Origin: Perilla frutescens | Lineage: Eukaryota > Streptophyta > Magnoliopsida > Lamiales > Lamiaceae | Reading direction: 5' to 3' | Assembly: GCA_026008535.1 (NCBI GenBank) | Contig: BRKX01000011.1 | Location: 14,578,001 to 14,642,000, forward strand | Length of the DNA: 64,000 nucleotides | Part shown: positions 9,980 through 21,331 of the stretch, piece by piece | How positions within the stretch are numbered: the first letter of the stretch is position 1 | Layout of the letters: every line of letters begins with the position of its first letter | Notes under the pieces: generated by a model | Database searches by the model: none | Told to the model about the DNA's origin: nothing | Seen by the model: the letters and a program-made list of their open reading frames with translations, nothing else | Made by a program: the position numbers and the translations under genes

Positions 9980-11121
9980 AAACCCATTCGCCGGGCTCAA
10001 ACACAACCTTTTGACGGCCCTTGTTAGCCTTATTCGCGTACTGCTCGGTTCGCTTTTCCATGTTTGCTCTAGCCTTCTCATGTATCTGTTTAACAAAATC
10101 AACTCTTCTTTTCCCATCAAGGTTAGTATGTTAATGAACAGACAAAGGAATTAAATCCAACAGAGTCAAAGGATTAAATCCATATGCAACTTCAAATGGA
10201 GAAAACTGAAATGAAGAATGCACAGACCTATTATACGCAAATTCAACATGTGGCAAACACTCTTCCCAAGTTTTGATATTCTTTTTAATGATTGCCCTCA
10301 ACAATGTAGATAAAGTCATATTTACTACTTCTGTTTGACCATCAGTCTGTGGGTGAGAAGTAGTAGAAAACAAGAGTTTCGTACCTAACTTACACCACAA
10401 AGTCTTCTAGAAATATCTTAAGAACTTAGCATCTCTATCAGAAATAATAGTCTTAGTCATACCATGTAAACGCACAACTTCCTTAAAGAACAAATCAGCA
10501 ATGTAAGATGCATCATTTATTTTAGAGCATGCTATAAAATTTGCCATCTTGGAAAATCTATCCACAACCACAAAAATAGAATCATGACCACATTTACTCC
10601 TAGGCAATCCTAACACAAAATCCATAGATATCTATCTAAGGCGATGTAGGAATAGGCAAATGCATGTATAAGCCATGTGGTTGGACTCTAGACTTGGCTT
10701 GTCTACATGTAATACACTTAACACACACACGTTCCACATCACATTTCATATGAGGCCAAAAGAAATGCTCTCTCAATGCAGCCAAAGTCTTAGCTACCCC
10801 AAAATGCCCTATCAAACCACCACCATGTGACTCCAACAATAAAAGCTCACACATGGAACAATTAGGCACGCACAACCTATTTTCTCTAAACAAATATCCA
10901 TCATGCCTGTAAAATTTCCCATCTCCAGATTCTTCACATGCAACATATACATCCTTAAAATCACCATCTTCACTATACATACTCTTAATGTACTCAAAAC
11001 CAAGCAACTTAGCATATAAAGTGGAAAGTAAAGCGTACCTCCTCGATAGTGCGTCAGCTACTACATTCTCTTTCCCTTGCTTATACTTGATGACGTACGG
11101 AAATGTCTCAATAAATTCCAT
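9980..11121 (-). pseudogene. pol: Gypsy RNase H end and integrase, broken by nonsense codons
   Basis: From 11121 down: end of RNase H (FPYVIKYKQGKENVVADALSRR), then integrase with the zinc-binding HHCC region (ESHGGGLIGHFG, then CVKCITCRQAK near 10700) and catalytic Asp in MDFVLGLPRSK (10625), Asp in SDRDAKF (about 10430), Glu in TDGQTEVVN (about 10335). Frames are split by TGA at 11122-11124, TAG at 10636-10638 and TAG at 10407-10409. All three sit where relatives have Trp, so each is a TGG to TGA/TAG change. A stop also follows LIPLSVH at 10131. The DDE residues themselves are intact. Confidence 0.9.
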
Positions 11122-13041
11122 TCAGCGGGCATGTCTTTTGTTCAGCTTATCTTGCCCTTTCAAATGCTTCAACGATTCATGATTGGTGTGGATCAAAAAC
11201 TTCTTGGGCCACAAATAGTGCTGCCACATTTGTAATGCCCGAACTAGTGCATACAACTCCTTGTCATACGTCGGGTATTTTGTGGTGGCGCCGCCAAACT
11301 TCTCACTAAAGTAGGCAATGGGCCAAATCTCTTGCATCAACACTGCACCAATTCCAATACCAGAAGCATCACATTCTATCTCAAAAGTTTTAGAAGAGTT
11401 TGGAAGAGATAGTACCGGTGGATGTGCCAATTTCTCCTTGAGCGTTTGAAACACTTTTTCTTGTGCTTCTCCCCAATGGAATTCCACATTCTTCTTGATC
11501 ACTTCAGTCATGGGTGCCGCAATACTATTGAAGTGTGGAACAAAATGCCGATAGAAGCTCGTAAGTCCATGGAAACTTTGAACCTCACCCGCATTTGTTG
11601 GCGTAGGCCATTCTTGGATGGCACGAACCATCTCTTCATCCACCTGTACTCCTTCTGCACTAACAACAAACCCAAGAAACACAACCGTATCTATACAAAA
11701 GGTGCATTTCTTTAAGTTAGCATATAGTTGTTCCTTTCTCAAAGCTTGTAAAACATACTTCAAATGCTCTACATGTTCCCTTTCATCCTTACTATAAATC
11801 AAGACATTGTCAAAATAAACTACAACAAATCGACCAATAAAGGCACGTAAAACATGGTTCATAAGACGCATAAATGTAATAGGAGCATTTGTTAAACCAA
11901 ACGGCATAACTAACCATTCATACAATCCTAGTGTTGTAATGAATGCCGTTTTCCACTCATCCCCTTCTTTAATGCGAATCTGATGGTAGCCACTTCTTAA
12001 GTCTATCTTAGAGAATATGCATGCACCATGTAATTCGTCTAACATTTTATCTAAACGGGGAATGGGGTGTCGATACTTTACTATGATGTTGTTGACGGCT
12101 CGACAGTTGACACACATCCGTAGGGATGAATCCTTCTTCGGCACGAGCAAGACTGGACTCGCGCATGGACTCAAACTCTCCCTCACTTGGCCCTTCTCCA
12201 AAAGCTCATGTATTTGACATTCTAGCTCTTTTGTCTTATCGAGATTGCTCCGATAGGCATGATGATTGGGCAATGTGGCGCTAGGCATGAAATCAATTTG
12301 GTTCTTGATTCTCCTAATTGGTGGTAAATCCGGTGACATCTCTTCGGGAAAAACATCCTTAAATTCATGCAAAAGAGATACAATAGAACTAGGCAAAGAT
12401 GGATCAAATGGGTTAGCACTCATTAACACATCTCTGCGGATCATCAAGTACATTGGCTTCTCATTTTGCACAGCCCATTTGACATCACTAGCTGTGGCAA
12501 AACAAGCGTGTTGGATCACTTCCTTTCCAACATTGGCCCCCTTTCCTTTCTTCCTCATGGTATCGGCCTCTTCTTGTAGCTTCACTTGGTCCTTATACAC
12601 TTGGGATGGTGTTAGAGGAGCTAGTGTCACCGTCTTCTTGTTAAGTACAAAAGAGTACTTGTTTGTGAAGCCATCGTGCTTCACCCTCCTATCGAATTGC
12701 CATGGACGTCCTAGCAAAATGTGTCCCACTTGCATAAGCACAACGTCACACAACACTTCATCTTCATACTTGCCAATCCAAAATGGTACTCGAACTTGCT
12801 TGTTCACCTTGGTTTCTCCACTATCGTTCAACCATTGCAGCTTATATGGCTTATGATGCTTGAGAACCGGCAATCCTAATTTTGTCACCACCACAACACT
12901 TGCAACATTAGTACAACTACCTCCATCAATAATCATACTACATACCTTATCCTTGATGTGGCATCGGGTATGGAATATGTTCTCCTTTTGCTTCTCGTCG
13001 ACGCTCTTGGTATGCAAGCTAAGAGATTTGCGTGCAACCAA
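11122..13041 (-). pseudogene. pol: Gypsy protease, reverse transcriptase, RNase H
   Basis: The longest frame of the window, 639 codons. The protease active site IIDGGSCTNVAS is at residues 37-48. RT motifs lie at about residues 300-420: LVPKKDSSLRMCVNCRAVN, then FSKIDLRSGYHQI, then MPFGLTNAP. The catalytic box reads YFDN (codon AAT at 11816-11818) instead of YFDD, which should abolish polymerisation. RNase H follows with FEIECDASG near residue 556 and KELYALVRAL. The frame stops at a former Trp codon at 11122-11124. Upstream, the gag-protease junction (about 13041-13090) is frameshifted, so the ATG of this frame is not a natural start. Confidence 0.92.
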
Positions 13042-13059
13042 AATGAGAGCGTTGGGCGC

Positions 13060-14317
13060 TGCGTACTCTTCCTCCCCACTCGACTTGGATAATCCCGATA
13101 TCTCATCTCCGAATCAACCTCTTCTTCATCTGTCACAATCTCACCATTGTCCGTCAAAATCATCACAAGTCGGTTTGGGCATTGGTTGGCTATGTGACCC
13201 CTACCTTGACATTTAAAGCACTTAATGTCTCAGTTTTGGTTGCCTAACGAGTCTTGGTTGCTCGATCCCATCACTGTAGGTGTTTCGGTCTTCGGCTTAG
13301 TGAACAGTTGCTTCTCATCTTTCATTCCTTGATTTGAAGCTTTCCACGGGATTGCATTGGGATTTGAGTTCGACTTCTATGTAGAAGAACTCACTCGACT
13401 GTTGTTACCCCTCCTCTTGAGTTGGTTCTCTACCTTGATAGCCATTTGCACCATGTCCTCCATCTCCACATAGTGTTGCAACTCATCCACTTCTCCGATC
13501 TCTCTATGTAAACCGGCTAGAAATCGAGCCATTGTGGCCTCCCTATCTTCCTCCACATTTGCTCAGATCATTTAAACCTCCATCTCCTTGAAGTATTTGT
13601 CTACACTATTCGTACCTTGTCTCAAGTTTTGCAACTTGTTGTATAACTCCCGATAGTAGTAACTCAGCACGAATCTCTTCCTTATCACCGCCTTCATCTC
13701 CCCCCATGTCTCTATTGGTTGTTCTTGATTACGCCATCTGTTGGATGTTAACTGATCCCACCAAACTATGGCATAATCTGAAAACTCCACTGCTGCCAAC
13801 TTCACCTTCTTCAGCTCGGAATAGTTGTGACAGTTGAACACCTCTCAATCTTGCGCTCCCATTCAAGGTACAAGGCTGGATCATTTTTACCTTGGAATGA
13901 ATGCACATTCATTTTGATATTGCCGAGGTCATCTTCTTCTCGATTTCTTGCTCTCCCATGTCTCCTACCTCCGGCAGTTGAATATCGATCTTCTTCCTCG
14001 GAGTCTCCCATCTCAGTGTCGTAGTAGTTAGTCTATTGTCTCTCTACATATGGGTAGCATCGAGCCTCTATTCGAACTCCTCGTCTGCCTCTTCTGCCTC
14101 TACTGCCACGGTTCTCTCGAGGAGCTTGTTGAGATTGCTCCTGTATTGAATTCTCCACTTGGTTGAGTTGCTCATTCAACGACGCCATCTCAGTTTTGAA
14201 TAACTTCATGAGGTGTTGCTGAATGGCTTCCACTGTATTATTAGGATCAAATGTAGTGATCATCTCATCACTCGATCCTGCGGTTGGACCTTTAGTACCT
14301 GCACTTTTGTTAGACAT
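13060..14317 (-). pseudogene. gag: Gypsy gag with zinc knuckle, several frames
   Basis: The likely natural start is ATG at 14317 (MSNKSAGTKG), after a T/A-rich leader. Then come a coiled-coil-like segment (LMKLFKTEMASLNEQLNQVE) and an Arg-Gly-rich patch. The capsid core is split by a shift near 13835: LYLEWERKIERC, then YSELKKVKLAAVEFSDYAIVWW. The CCHC knuckle is intact at about 13178-13220 (CFKCQGRGHIANQC). Stops interrupt near 14033, 13572 and 13230. The product would be the particle protein; the knuckle binds element RNA. Confidence 0.87.
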
Positions 14318-14900
14318 GTCGATTTTTTTTATTTTAATCCACTTTTTTTTGAACGATTTTTTTTGCTCCTTCTCTTTTTTTTTTAACTCAATTAATAGAA
14401 CAAAATAATAAAATGACACAAATGATGAAATGAAAAGCAAACAAAGAAATCCTACAAAATTCTAGCTCTCAACCTCATGTGTATACTCTCGTGTATCACA
14501 TAATCGGCTGTTTTCACTCTAATAATCGCACACACACTTGCCTTTTACCACTCGTGTTCTCTTCAAAGAAAATTAAACTGGAAACATAATCACAACAATG
14601 AAATCCCAAAAGACCAATCACAAACTCACGAAAAATGTGCCAGAAGAATTTTGAAAATTTGAAAATTTCCAAATAAATTTTCGACTTCTCCCCAGGAAAT
14701 ATACACGTCTCCAACAACCCAAATATTAAAATCAAATGTAACAAAAACACCAAAAATTTTCCCGCCTTTTTACTTATTTTTTTTATAAATTAGTGACTTT
14801 TTTTCTTCTTTTTTTATGCTGATTTTCATCTCTTTTTTTATAACAATAGACGAGAAATTAGACTACATAAATTAAAGGATAAATAGAACCTAATACGACC

Positions 14901-14916
14901 TGGCTCTGGATACCAC
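14901..14916 (-). other. Primer-binding site of the CRM-like element
   Basis: On the minus strand, TGGTATCCAGAGCC lies two bases inside the LTR end (ACATCA). It matches the tRNA-Met-type site TGGTATCAGAGC apart from one extra C. Confidence 0.8.
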
Positions 14917-14917
14917 T

Positions 14918-15395
14918 TGATGTGATCCTCGTCGGCATACGACAAAGATATCAGATGTTTTATCCAGGATTTGTAGCAGATTCCACGGAATAGATGGATG
15001 GATCCAAACCCTAGTCTCTCAATGATACGATCGGCTCACTCGCGTCTCGGGTCACGCTGTAGCTCGCGCTCGTACTAAAGCCAGACAGGTTGCGGGTGCG
15101 AACGAGTCCACTCGCGCGTCCACTTGTACTATAGCTCGCATCTAATGACACGATCAGCTCCTCGCATCTTGGCTCGTGCTGTAGCTCGTGCTAGCCTGTT
15201 CCACAGTTCGAGATCACCGCCCTCCACTTGGGCTCGGGTTCTTCTCCCTCCACGGGTCGCTTGGCCGACTCTTGGTTCCAGACCTCTTGCATGAATCCAT
15301 TGAGGCTCTCTTTGAACCTCTTAGCTTTTGCTCGCGTTATAGGTCCTTCCGGTACTTTGATTGGATCGGACATCTCCTCAGCTCGGGTCATATCA
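14918..15395 (-). repeat. 5' LTR of the CRM-like element, internally deleted (478 bp)
   Basis: Matches the ends of the 880-bp LTR at 8874-9753 but lacks about 400 bp in the middle (junction near 15028-15030), including the TATA box. In element sense this is the promoter-bearing LTR, so this copy lacks its core promoter. Confidence 0.9.
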
Positions 15396-16926
15396 ACCGT
15401 CACCCCAAATCTCTCAGCTAAAGATGTTGTCCCATGTGCAAATCCAAGAGACTTGCTCTCTGAAAGAGGAATACCACATGAAGAGGCTCAAGCGGACTAC
15501 TTCAGGCATACATGCCCACCAACACCTCAAACCGCTAAAAACATCAGGGCGTTCTCAAAAAGAGAAGACATCAAGAAATGGGCTGATAAAATGACTTAGC
15601 AGTATGCAGCATAACACTATGCTTCCAAACTCTCAGGGCATGAAGAGTTGTACAATACCCTAACCAGCCTTCCATGCAATGAGTTTCTGGAAGAGAAAAG
15701 AGAAGTGGAGCAAATGGTGGACAAGTAGCAAGAATGCGGGAGCCATGAGAAGCAAGGACTTGAAGAGACAACTAAGTCTCAGGAAGATGTGCACAAATTC
15801 ATCCAGAGGATCAATGGAGGATGTTTTCAGTGAGATCTACGATAAAAAAAGGATAAAACCACCTACTTTTTCTACTGAAAAGGAAAGCAAGAGATAGACG
15901 AATCTATAAAGATGGCTTTATGATGAAGTAATGAAGGGCCAATCAGGACCACAGCCTGAAATTCCAGCAGCAGAAGATAAAGAAGTACCAATAGATGATC
16001 TTATTGATGAGGTGCTGAGAGATCTACACTACCCAAAAGAGGTTGTGATCAATGTCATTGCAGACTCTCTAGAACACAGATCATCGACTGTAGAAAGAAC
16101 TCACAAGTATACCACATACTTGAAGTTCGAAGAGCTGCTGAAAACACCAGTTAGACCAGATGAGGGTTAAACTGAAGGGCCAACTGAGCAAAAAGAGGAC
16201 CAGGAGGAGTCCCGAAATGCTCCCACTGTAGAACCAACTGAAGAGGCTCAGGTTATTGAAGAAACTGAGAATGAGGCAGATTTCCAACTGTCGTCTGCTG
16301 TTCATGCCAAGCCAGTCTCTCAGTATGATTCTTCTTTACAGACATTCATTGAGCTTATCCCAAAAGAGATACCAACTGATCATGTTGATGAGATGCCAGA
16401 TTTGGAAAAACTGACTGATCAGTTGACTGAAGAAGAGCCTCAAGGCTACTCAAGCTCACTTGTTATATTGGTGTATGTGGATCCAAATCAGCAGAAATCA
16501 AAACTCATGCTGCCACCACCAGAAAAGAGCTATGGTGAAACTAAAAGCTTGGGAAATTCTGAACAGACCAGGACAATCCCCTGTGATGAGCTAGATGAAA
16601 TCGAAGATGGAGATGAAGTCACATCAAGAGATGATGGACTTTTACTTGACAGTCTCATTGTCCATGAAGATGAAACTGCAGAAGTACATCTCTAGGAGCA
16701 ACCAGAAAGCTCCATTACTCAGTGCACAGTCCAGCACGAAGAGCAGTTTTGCAGTATCCAAGAGCAACTCAGGCTGCGCAGAGAGCTCATCCAGCAGCTG
16801 CAAGCTCAACTGAATGCTCAACAAGCTGCAACCGCACCATCAAGCCATGATGAAACTGGTGAGCGACCTGTTAAAAGGTAGAAGACAAAGCACAAGAAGG
16901 ATTATAGACTAATCAAGCTCAGCTGA
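15396..16926 (+). pseudogene. ORF unit 1, C-terminal half
   Basis: Begins with the right duplication ACCGT and continues the reading of unit 1. It shares the block DYFRHTCPP...IRAF with unit 2 (NYFKRTCPP...IRTF). It then becomes a long acidic Glu/Asp/Pro/Thr-rich region open at 15931-16170 and 16393-16695, and a C-terminal coiled-coil (EEQFCSIQEQLRLRRELIQQ near 16740-16800) with a basic end KTKHKKDYRLIKLS. Stops at 15597, 15727, 16168, 16693 and 16879, plus a frame change, show decay. The reading ends at TGA 16924-16926, followed by an A/T-rich poly(A)-signal-like region. Function unknown. Confidence 0.6.
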
Positions 16927-17253
16927 TTAGAACTTCTAAGTGTTCTTCTTGTAATTAAGCTATGTAATCCTTTTTTATCAATAAAATAAATATTTTATTA
17001 ATAAAATGCCATGTTAACAAAACCATTTAAATTCTTACCGTTGAAAATCTAACAAGGGCATTTAAGGCAAACAATCAAAAGCAAGGGACATAAATTTTCA
17101 AAGATATATGAGTACTAATTCATTACTCATAAATCAATTCAGATATAGTCCTCCTTGCAAAGAGAAGAGACACACTCATTTTCCTAAAAAATCAATTCAA
17201 AGAGTCTCTTCTCTCTCTCATCTCTCTAAAAAATTCTAGCCAAATTTTCTTCA
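16927..17253 (+). promoter_or_regulatory. Spacer between ORF units 1 and 2: 3' end plus leader
   Basis: Contains AATAAA-type signals (about 16978-17005), then the block AAATCTAACAAGGGCATTT (about 17045-17063). A pyrimidine-rich leader (CTCTTCTCTCTCTCATCTC) ends just before ATG 17254. The block recurs as ATCTAACGGGCATTATTTTC at about 19323, marking a repeated unit boundary. Confidence 0.5.
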
Positions 17254-19068
17254 ATGGCAGAATTGCTCAGTTCCCCCAACTCATTCAAAAGCCAAATGAT
17301 GATGGATAAATTCCTTAAAAGGAAGAAATTCTAGGATATTCTTCAAAACACAAACGGCTAAAACCTGTTTGTTTCTCTTCACAAGACAGAGATTCTTCAC
17401 TACCTGGAAATACCACCCAGATTCTTTAGACAAAATTAGGTGTGTGAATTTCTTCTCCAAACACAAATCAGTGCTGATGGCAAGAAAATTACATCAGTTA
17501 TCCAAGGCCGACCTATCAAGATAACTGAAGGAACCGTTGCCGAAGCTTTTCAACTTTTAAGGCAAGGAGCAACCGTTCAAGATTTTAGTGAAGTAGCTGA
17601 ACCATACTGGAGAAGGTGAAAGACCCCCACCTGTAAGAAGGCATTCAGTTTTACCACAACTAAAACTGATCTAAGGCCAGAGTATGGAGTTCTGCTCGAT
17701 ATCACAAACAAGATGATGTTAGGAGCAATTGGAAGCCTAAGCCAGCTTATCCAGGAGAAGTACAAGGTGATGATACACCTAGTTGAAGGACGCGAGACAA
17801 ACTGGGCAGAGTTTATATTCTCCCAATTCAAGCGTCAAGTTCTCAAGGCCTCCAGCTCAAAGAGAACAAGGAAATTTGAGTCCATGGTAGGACTTGTTCT
17901 TAGGATGAGCAAGATGATTGAAGATATCTTGAAGCTGCCAAATAATGATGCACTACCAGTCCTCATCTCCGACTGAATTCCCAAGAGATGAAGCATCTAT
18001 CTTCACTCACTCAAGAAAAAAAGGCTAAGAAAAGGCAATACAAGTGCCAAAACCTCAACTACCTCAGCTGCCAATGCCATCCCGTCACCAGTCTCCAAGA
18101 ATAAATCAATAACTGACTTCCACGACTGTTCTAATCCAGATGAGCTTATTCCATTCATCAGAATCCCTCATTTAGACTATGGAGCTAACTACTTCAAGAG
18201 AACTTGCCCTCCTCTCCAATTGACGGAAGAAGATATTCGCACTTTTTATAGTGGTGAATATATAACCAAGAATACACAAAAAGAGGTAACCAATTTATTT
18301 CTTACTCAATTCACATTTGTGGCTAAGCAAGATCAAGAGCTTTTCAAGCTTCTACATCGATACTTCTAGTGGTACAACTAGAGACACTCAATGTCCATCC
18401 AGTCTCATTTCTTGATTGATGCTTTTCACGGCATGATTTTTTAGCAAAGAGAAGAAGTTTAGAGTTTAAAATAGATAGGGTCTTCAAATCCATTTCCTCC
18501 AACTATCGTGCAAGTACAGAGGATTATGAGTCATAGATTGACCAACAAAATTCCTCCAACTGCCTTACTTACTGAATTGGGAAGTGACATCAAGGCTCAA
18601 GAAGAAGTAGGAGCAAAGCAGCAAGTGATCTGCACAACCAGCCCTGTCTACAGAAAACTAAATTTTAATACTCTGTCAAATCAGTTAGCTGAGCCAACTC
18701 GACCAATTGAACCTGCAACTGCACGGATACACAGAGACCCACCTCTCATCCAAGTTGCAGTGAGTCAATTGTGTGATGATGAAGATACTGCCACATCACC
18801 CAATCTCTTGTCAAAGAGATATATCACCCTATTGATCGATTCAAGCTCCAAGATAACCACCCAACTGAACCAGCAGGAAGTTCAGTTCAAGTCATCCTCG
18901 AGAAGGAACTTGCAGAGTAGGCGAAGGGTCACATCAGCTGAAGCCAAGTACCAGAGTCAATCCGTGAAGAAAGTAAGGCCAGAGAAGCCCGCTGAAGGAA
19001 CTAGATCAGCTTCAAAGAGAAAGAGATCAAACTGCTCTAATGAGAGCAGTGAAGAGAATCTAGTCTGA
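17254..19068 (+). pseudogene. ORF unit 2 (plant transposon-protein-like)
   Basis: Second tandem unit, starting at ATG 17254. The conserved part reads IKITEGTVAEAFQLLRQGA near 17515-17575. An open stretch at 17713-17976 contains TNWAEFIFSQFKRQVLKA, equivalent to VDWASYVLSQL of unit 3. The block NYFKRTCPP at about 18190-18215 is shared with unit 1. Stops occur near 17331, 17617, 17974, 17989 and 18367. The last open segment (18508-19068, 186 aa) is a hydrophilic tail with basic nuclear-signal-like stretches (ASKRKRSNCSNESSEE). No membrane segments or zinc fingers are seen. Family assignment is tentative; relation to units 1 and 3 is well supported. Confidence 0.6.
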
Positions 19069-19747
19069 CCCATCATGAAGAGAAAACTGACTAAGATTTA
19101 GTCCAGCAGTTCAGCAACTGATGTCATCAGTTCAGTGATGAATCAGTTCCGAGGGCCAAGAAGAAGATATGACAAGAACTGATTGATCAGTTACCACATC
19201 GTCAGTTCGCCAAACGTTATCAGTTGGACTGTATCCCAACTGACCAATGATAAGTTTTAAATTGATTTATTCTTTAAGCTTATTCTTAATAAAATTAATA
19301 TCATTGTGATTCATTTTTGATAATCTAACGGGCATTATTTTCAAATGGGAGATCTCTCAAAGATAGCGAGTTTTTAATGCTACTGAGTAAAATTAACCAC
19401 TAAAGTGGAAAGTGAGTTGATAGCTTAAGAGATATAAATAGCAAAATCCTGGAATAAAATATTTGCTATTTATGGCAACTACCCCATTTTCAAATGGATA
19501 AAATCTCAATTGCTGATTTAAAAGTTAAGTTAAACTTATTGACGGCTGAGATGATCATCACATTTAAGCCAACTAAGCATCAGTCAAATCTATTAAACTG
19601 ATCAGCTGATGAGTACTCGAGTGCAACTTGAAGTACATACATGCAAAGCTTCTTTAAATGCTAAGGAGATATCGATCACATATCTCATATATATCTAAAC
19701 TCTCCTTGCATTGCTTTGCATCTCTCTCTATATTCCATTCAATCTCT
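19069..19747 (+). promoter_or_regulatory. Spacer between ORF units 2 and 3
   Basis: Holds CAGTTCAG-rich sequence (19100-19215), a poly(A)-signal-like TTAATAAAATTAATA (about 19285), the boundary block ATCTAACGGGCATT (about 19323), a TATA-like GATATAAATAG (about 19430), and a CT-rich leader before ATG 19748. Confidence 0.45.
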
Positions 19748-20743
19748 ATGAAATACTCTCTTTATTACAGAATAGAATTGCCCGCTCAATACATCGATCT
19801 AGCTAGACTTGCTGTCAACCTGAAAAGAGACAAGTTCATAGGACTGGACTTCATGATGAAGAGATTTAAGCCTGATGAGTTCCATCACTTAATCTCAGCA
19901 GCGGAGAAAACTGAACTCTTTCAGTTTCACACATGAGGTCCTCATTTTGGACGATGCTTTCCAGAGTTAGTTGCCAAGTTCTACATATTTTCCAAAGTCG
20001 TAGGGAATGGTAACATCATTTCATTAGTCAGAGGATATCCGATCGTGATCTCTAAGAAAACATTGATGGAAACTCTCCATCTTTCAGGAGCAGGTGAACA
20101 GGCAGACTCAATAGTCATGCCTAACCAAGCAGAATTGTGGAGTCAATGGATGAAACTAGAAGTTGAGAACAATGATTACTCAGACAGACTGAAAAATAGT
20201 CTTCGGCCGGAGTTCATCCAACTCCAAGATATAGTTATCCACTACCTGAGAGGCAATCTGAACTATACTCGCTTTAGTGCTGAACATGCTTATCTAATGG
20301 TACTCATCCACAACCGATGCAGAGTTGACTGGGCATCATATGTGCTATCACAACTGTGCCAGAATGTTCGCAAGGTCAGTTTTGACCATCAAACTGGAAC
20401 ATTCACGGAGAAATTAGGGTTTCTCAACCGAATCAGCATGATCATAAGTGATCAGATCCAAATTCTTCATCAAAGAGGCGAGTTGCTGGACAGGAAAGAC
20501 TATCTCCCCATAATTTTTGTCAAAAGAAGAAATAACCTGAAGCCTTTTGCCAAGCGATCGAAGAGGCAGCGCACTACTAAAGAAGGTCCCTCTACTCCGA
20601 TTGAACCGACTTCCAATAGTCGAGGAAAACATATCATGTTAGATGATGACATGACAATAGAGTCAATTGCGCCAGCTGAGTCTAAACCTCATGCGACCAA
20701 TACGGATGCGGAAGCTAAGGAAAGAATAACGCCAACTATATAA
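19748..20743 (+). pseudogene. ORF unit 3, best preserved copy
   Basis: Starts at ATG 19748. A single TGA at about 19934-19936 separates the N-terminal 62 residues from an open frame of 232 aa (20045-20743) in another frame. The order of motifs matches unit 1: RDKFIGLDFMMKRF, PELVAKFYIF, then HYLRGNLNYTRFSAEHAYLM and VDWASYVLSQLCQNV, then a nuclear-signal-like cluster (RRNNLKPFAKRSKRQR at about residues 159-174) and an acidic tail. It resembles the plant 'putative plant transposon protein' family from memory. The stop at 20741-20743 lies next to the gypsy LTR start at 20745, so the original C-terminus was probably lost to that insertion. Confidence 0.62.
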
Positions 20744-21326
20744 GTGATTCAATCCAACAATAAACTAGACACCAATAAATAAATAACCTAAATAAATTGA
20801 ATAAAACCACAAGAAATGAAATTAACCAATTAAATCACAAAATCTCCAATTTATAACCTAAGAACCCTAGAATTTGACCCGATCAATTGACCTATCAAAC
20901 GACGTCGGATTAAGCTCAAATTGTAGGACAATGTTTAGTTAATGTATAGAAACAACATATCCAAATTTCAACAAATTCGTATGTGTTGTTTGTGAAATGG
21001 CTCGGTGGTGTTTTTTAGGTAATTTAAGGCTCGATAAATGAACAATTGACAATAAATTCAAATATCTAGAATGGAAGGCTAAAGGGACGTGTATGGTGAT
21101 GATGATAGATGGTTTGAATGGTGTGTGGAGGCATGGTGGTGGTGGAAACAAGAAGGATAGATGAAGCTTACCCGAAACGAACTCCGAATCTACTTGAATC
21201 TAGAACGCGAGTATGGAGCGAACTTCATGGCGAGATTAACCCGTACACAACTGGATGCATGAACGAATCCCTTGTTTTCAAGTTTGTAGATGCCAAGCAA
21301 CAAAACCTACCAAGAACTATTGATTT

Positions 21327-21331
21327 GTGAC
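21327..21331. repeat. Left target-site duplication GTGAC
   Basis: GTGAC precedes TGTAATACC at 21332 and is repeated at 27156-27160 after the right LTR end TACA. Confidence 0.95.

Larger units (their letters stand above)
8874..15395 (-). mobile_element. CRM-like Ty3/gypsy retrotransposon with both LTRs
   Basis: A complete but dead gypsy element on the minus strand, 6522 bp, flanked by ACCGT on both sides. In its own sense it starts with an LTR at 15395-14918, then PBS, gag, protease, RT, RNase H, integrase, PPT, and the second LTR at 9753-8874. LTR ends are TGATAC/TGATAT...ACATCA. The pol reading frame runs over the PPT into the 3' LTR and ends in a basic GPVMRARAKRFKESLN tail. That layout, together with TGAT...ATCA ends, matches what I recall of the CRM (centromeric) chromovirus clade; no classical chromodomain is seen. 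It lies inside ORF unit 1. At least three nonsense codons and several frameshifts disable it. Confidence 0.9.

Noticed and set aside
12266..12856. 196-codon plus-strand frame
   Set aside because: It is the antisense shadow of the gypsy protease/RT frame at 11122-13041.
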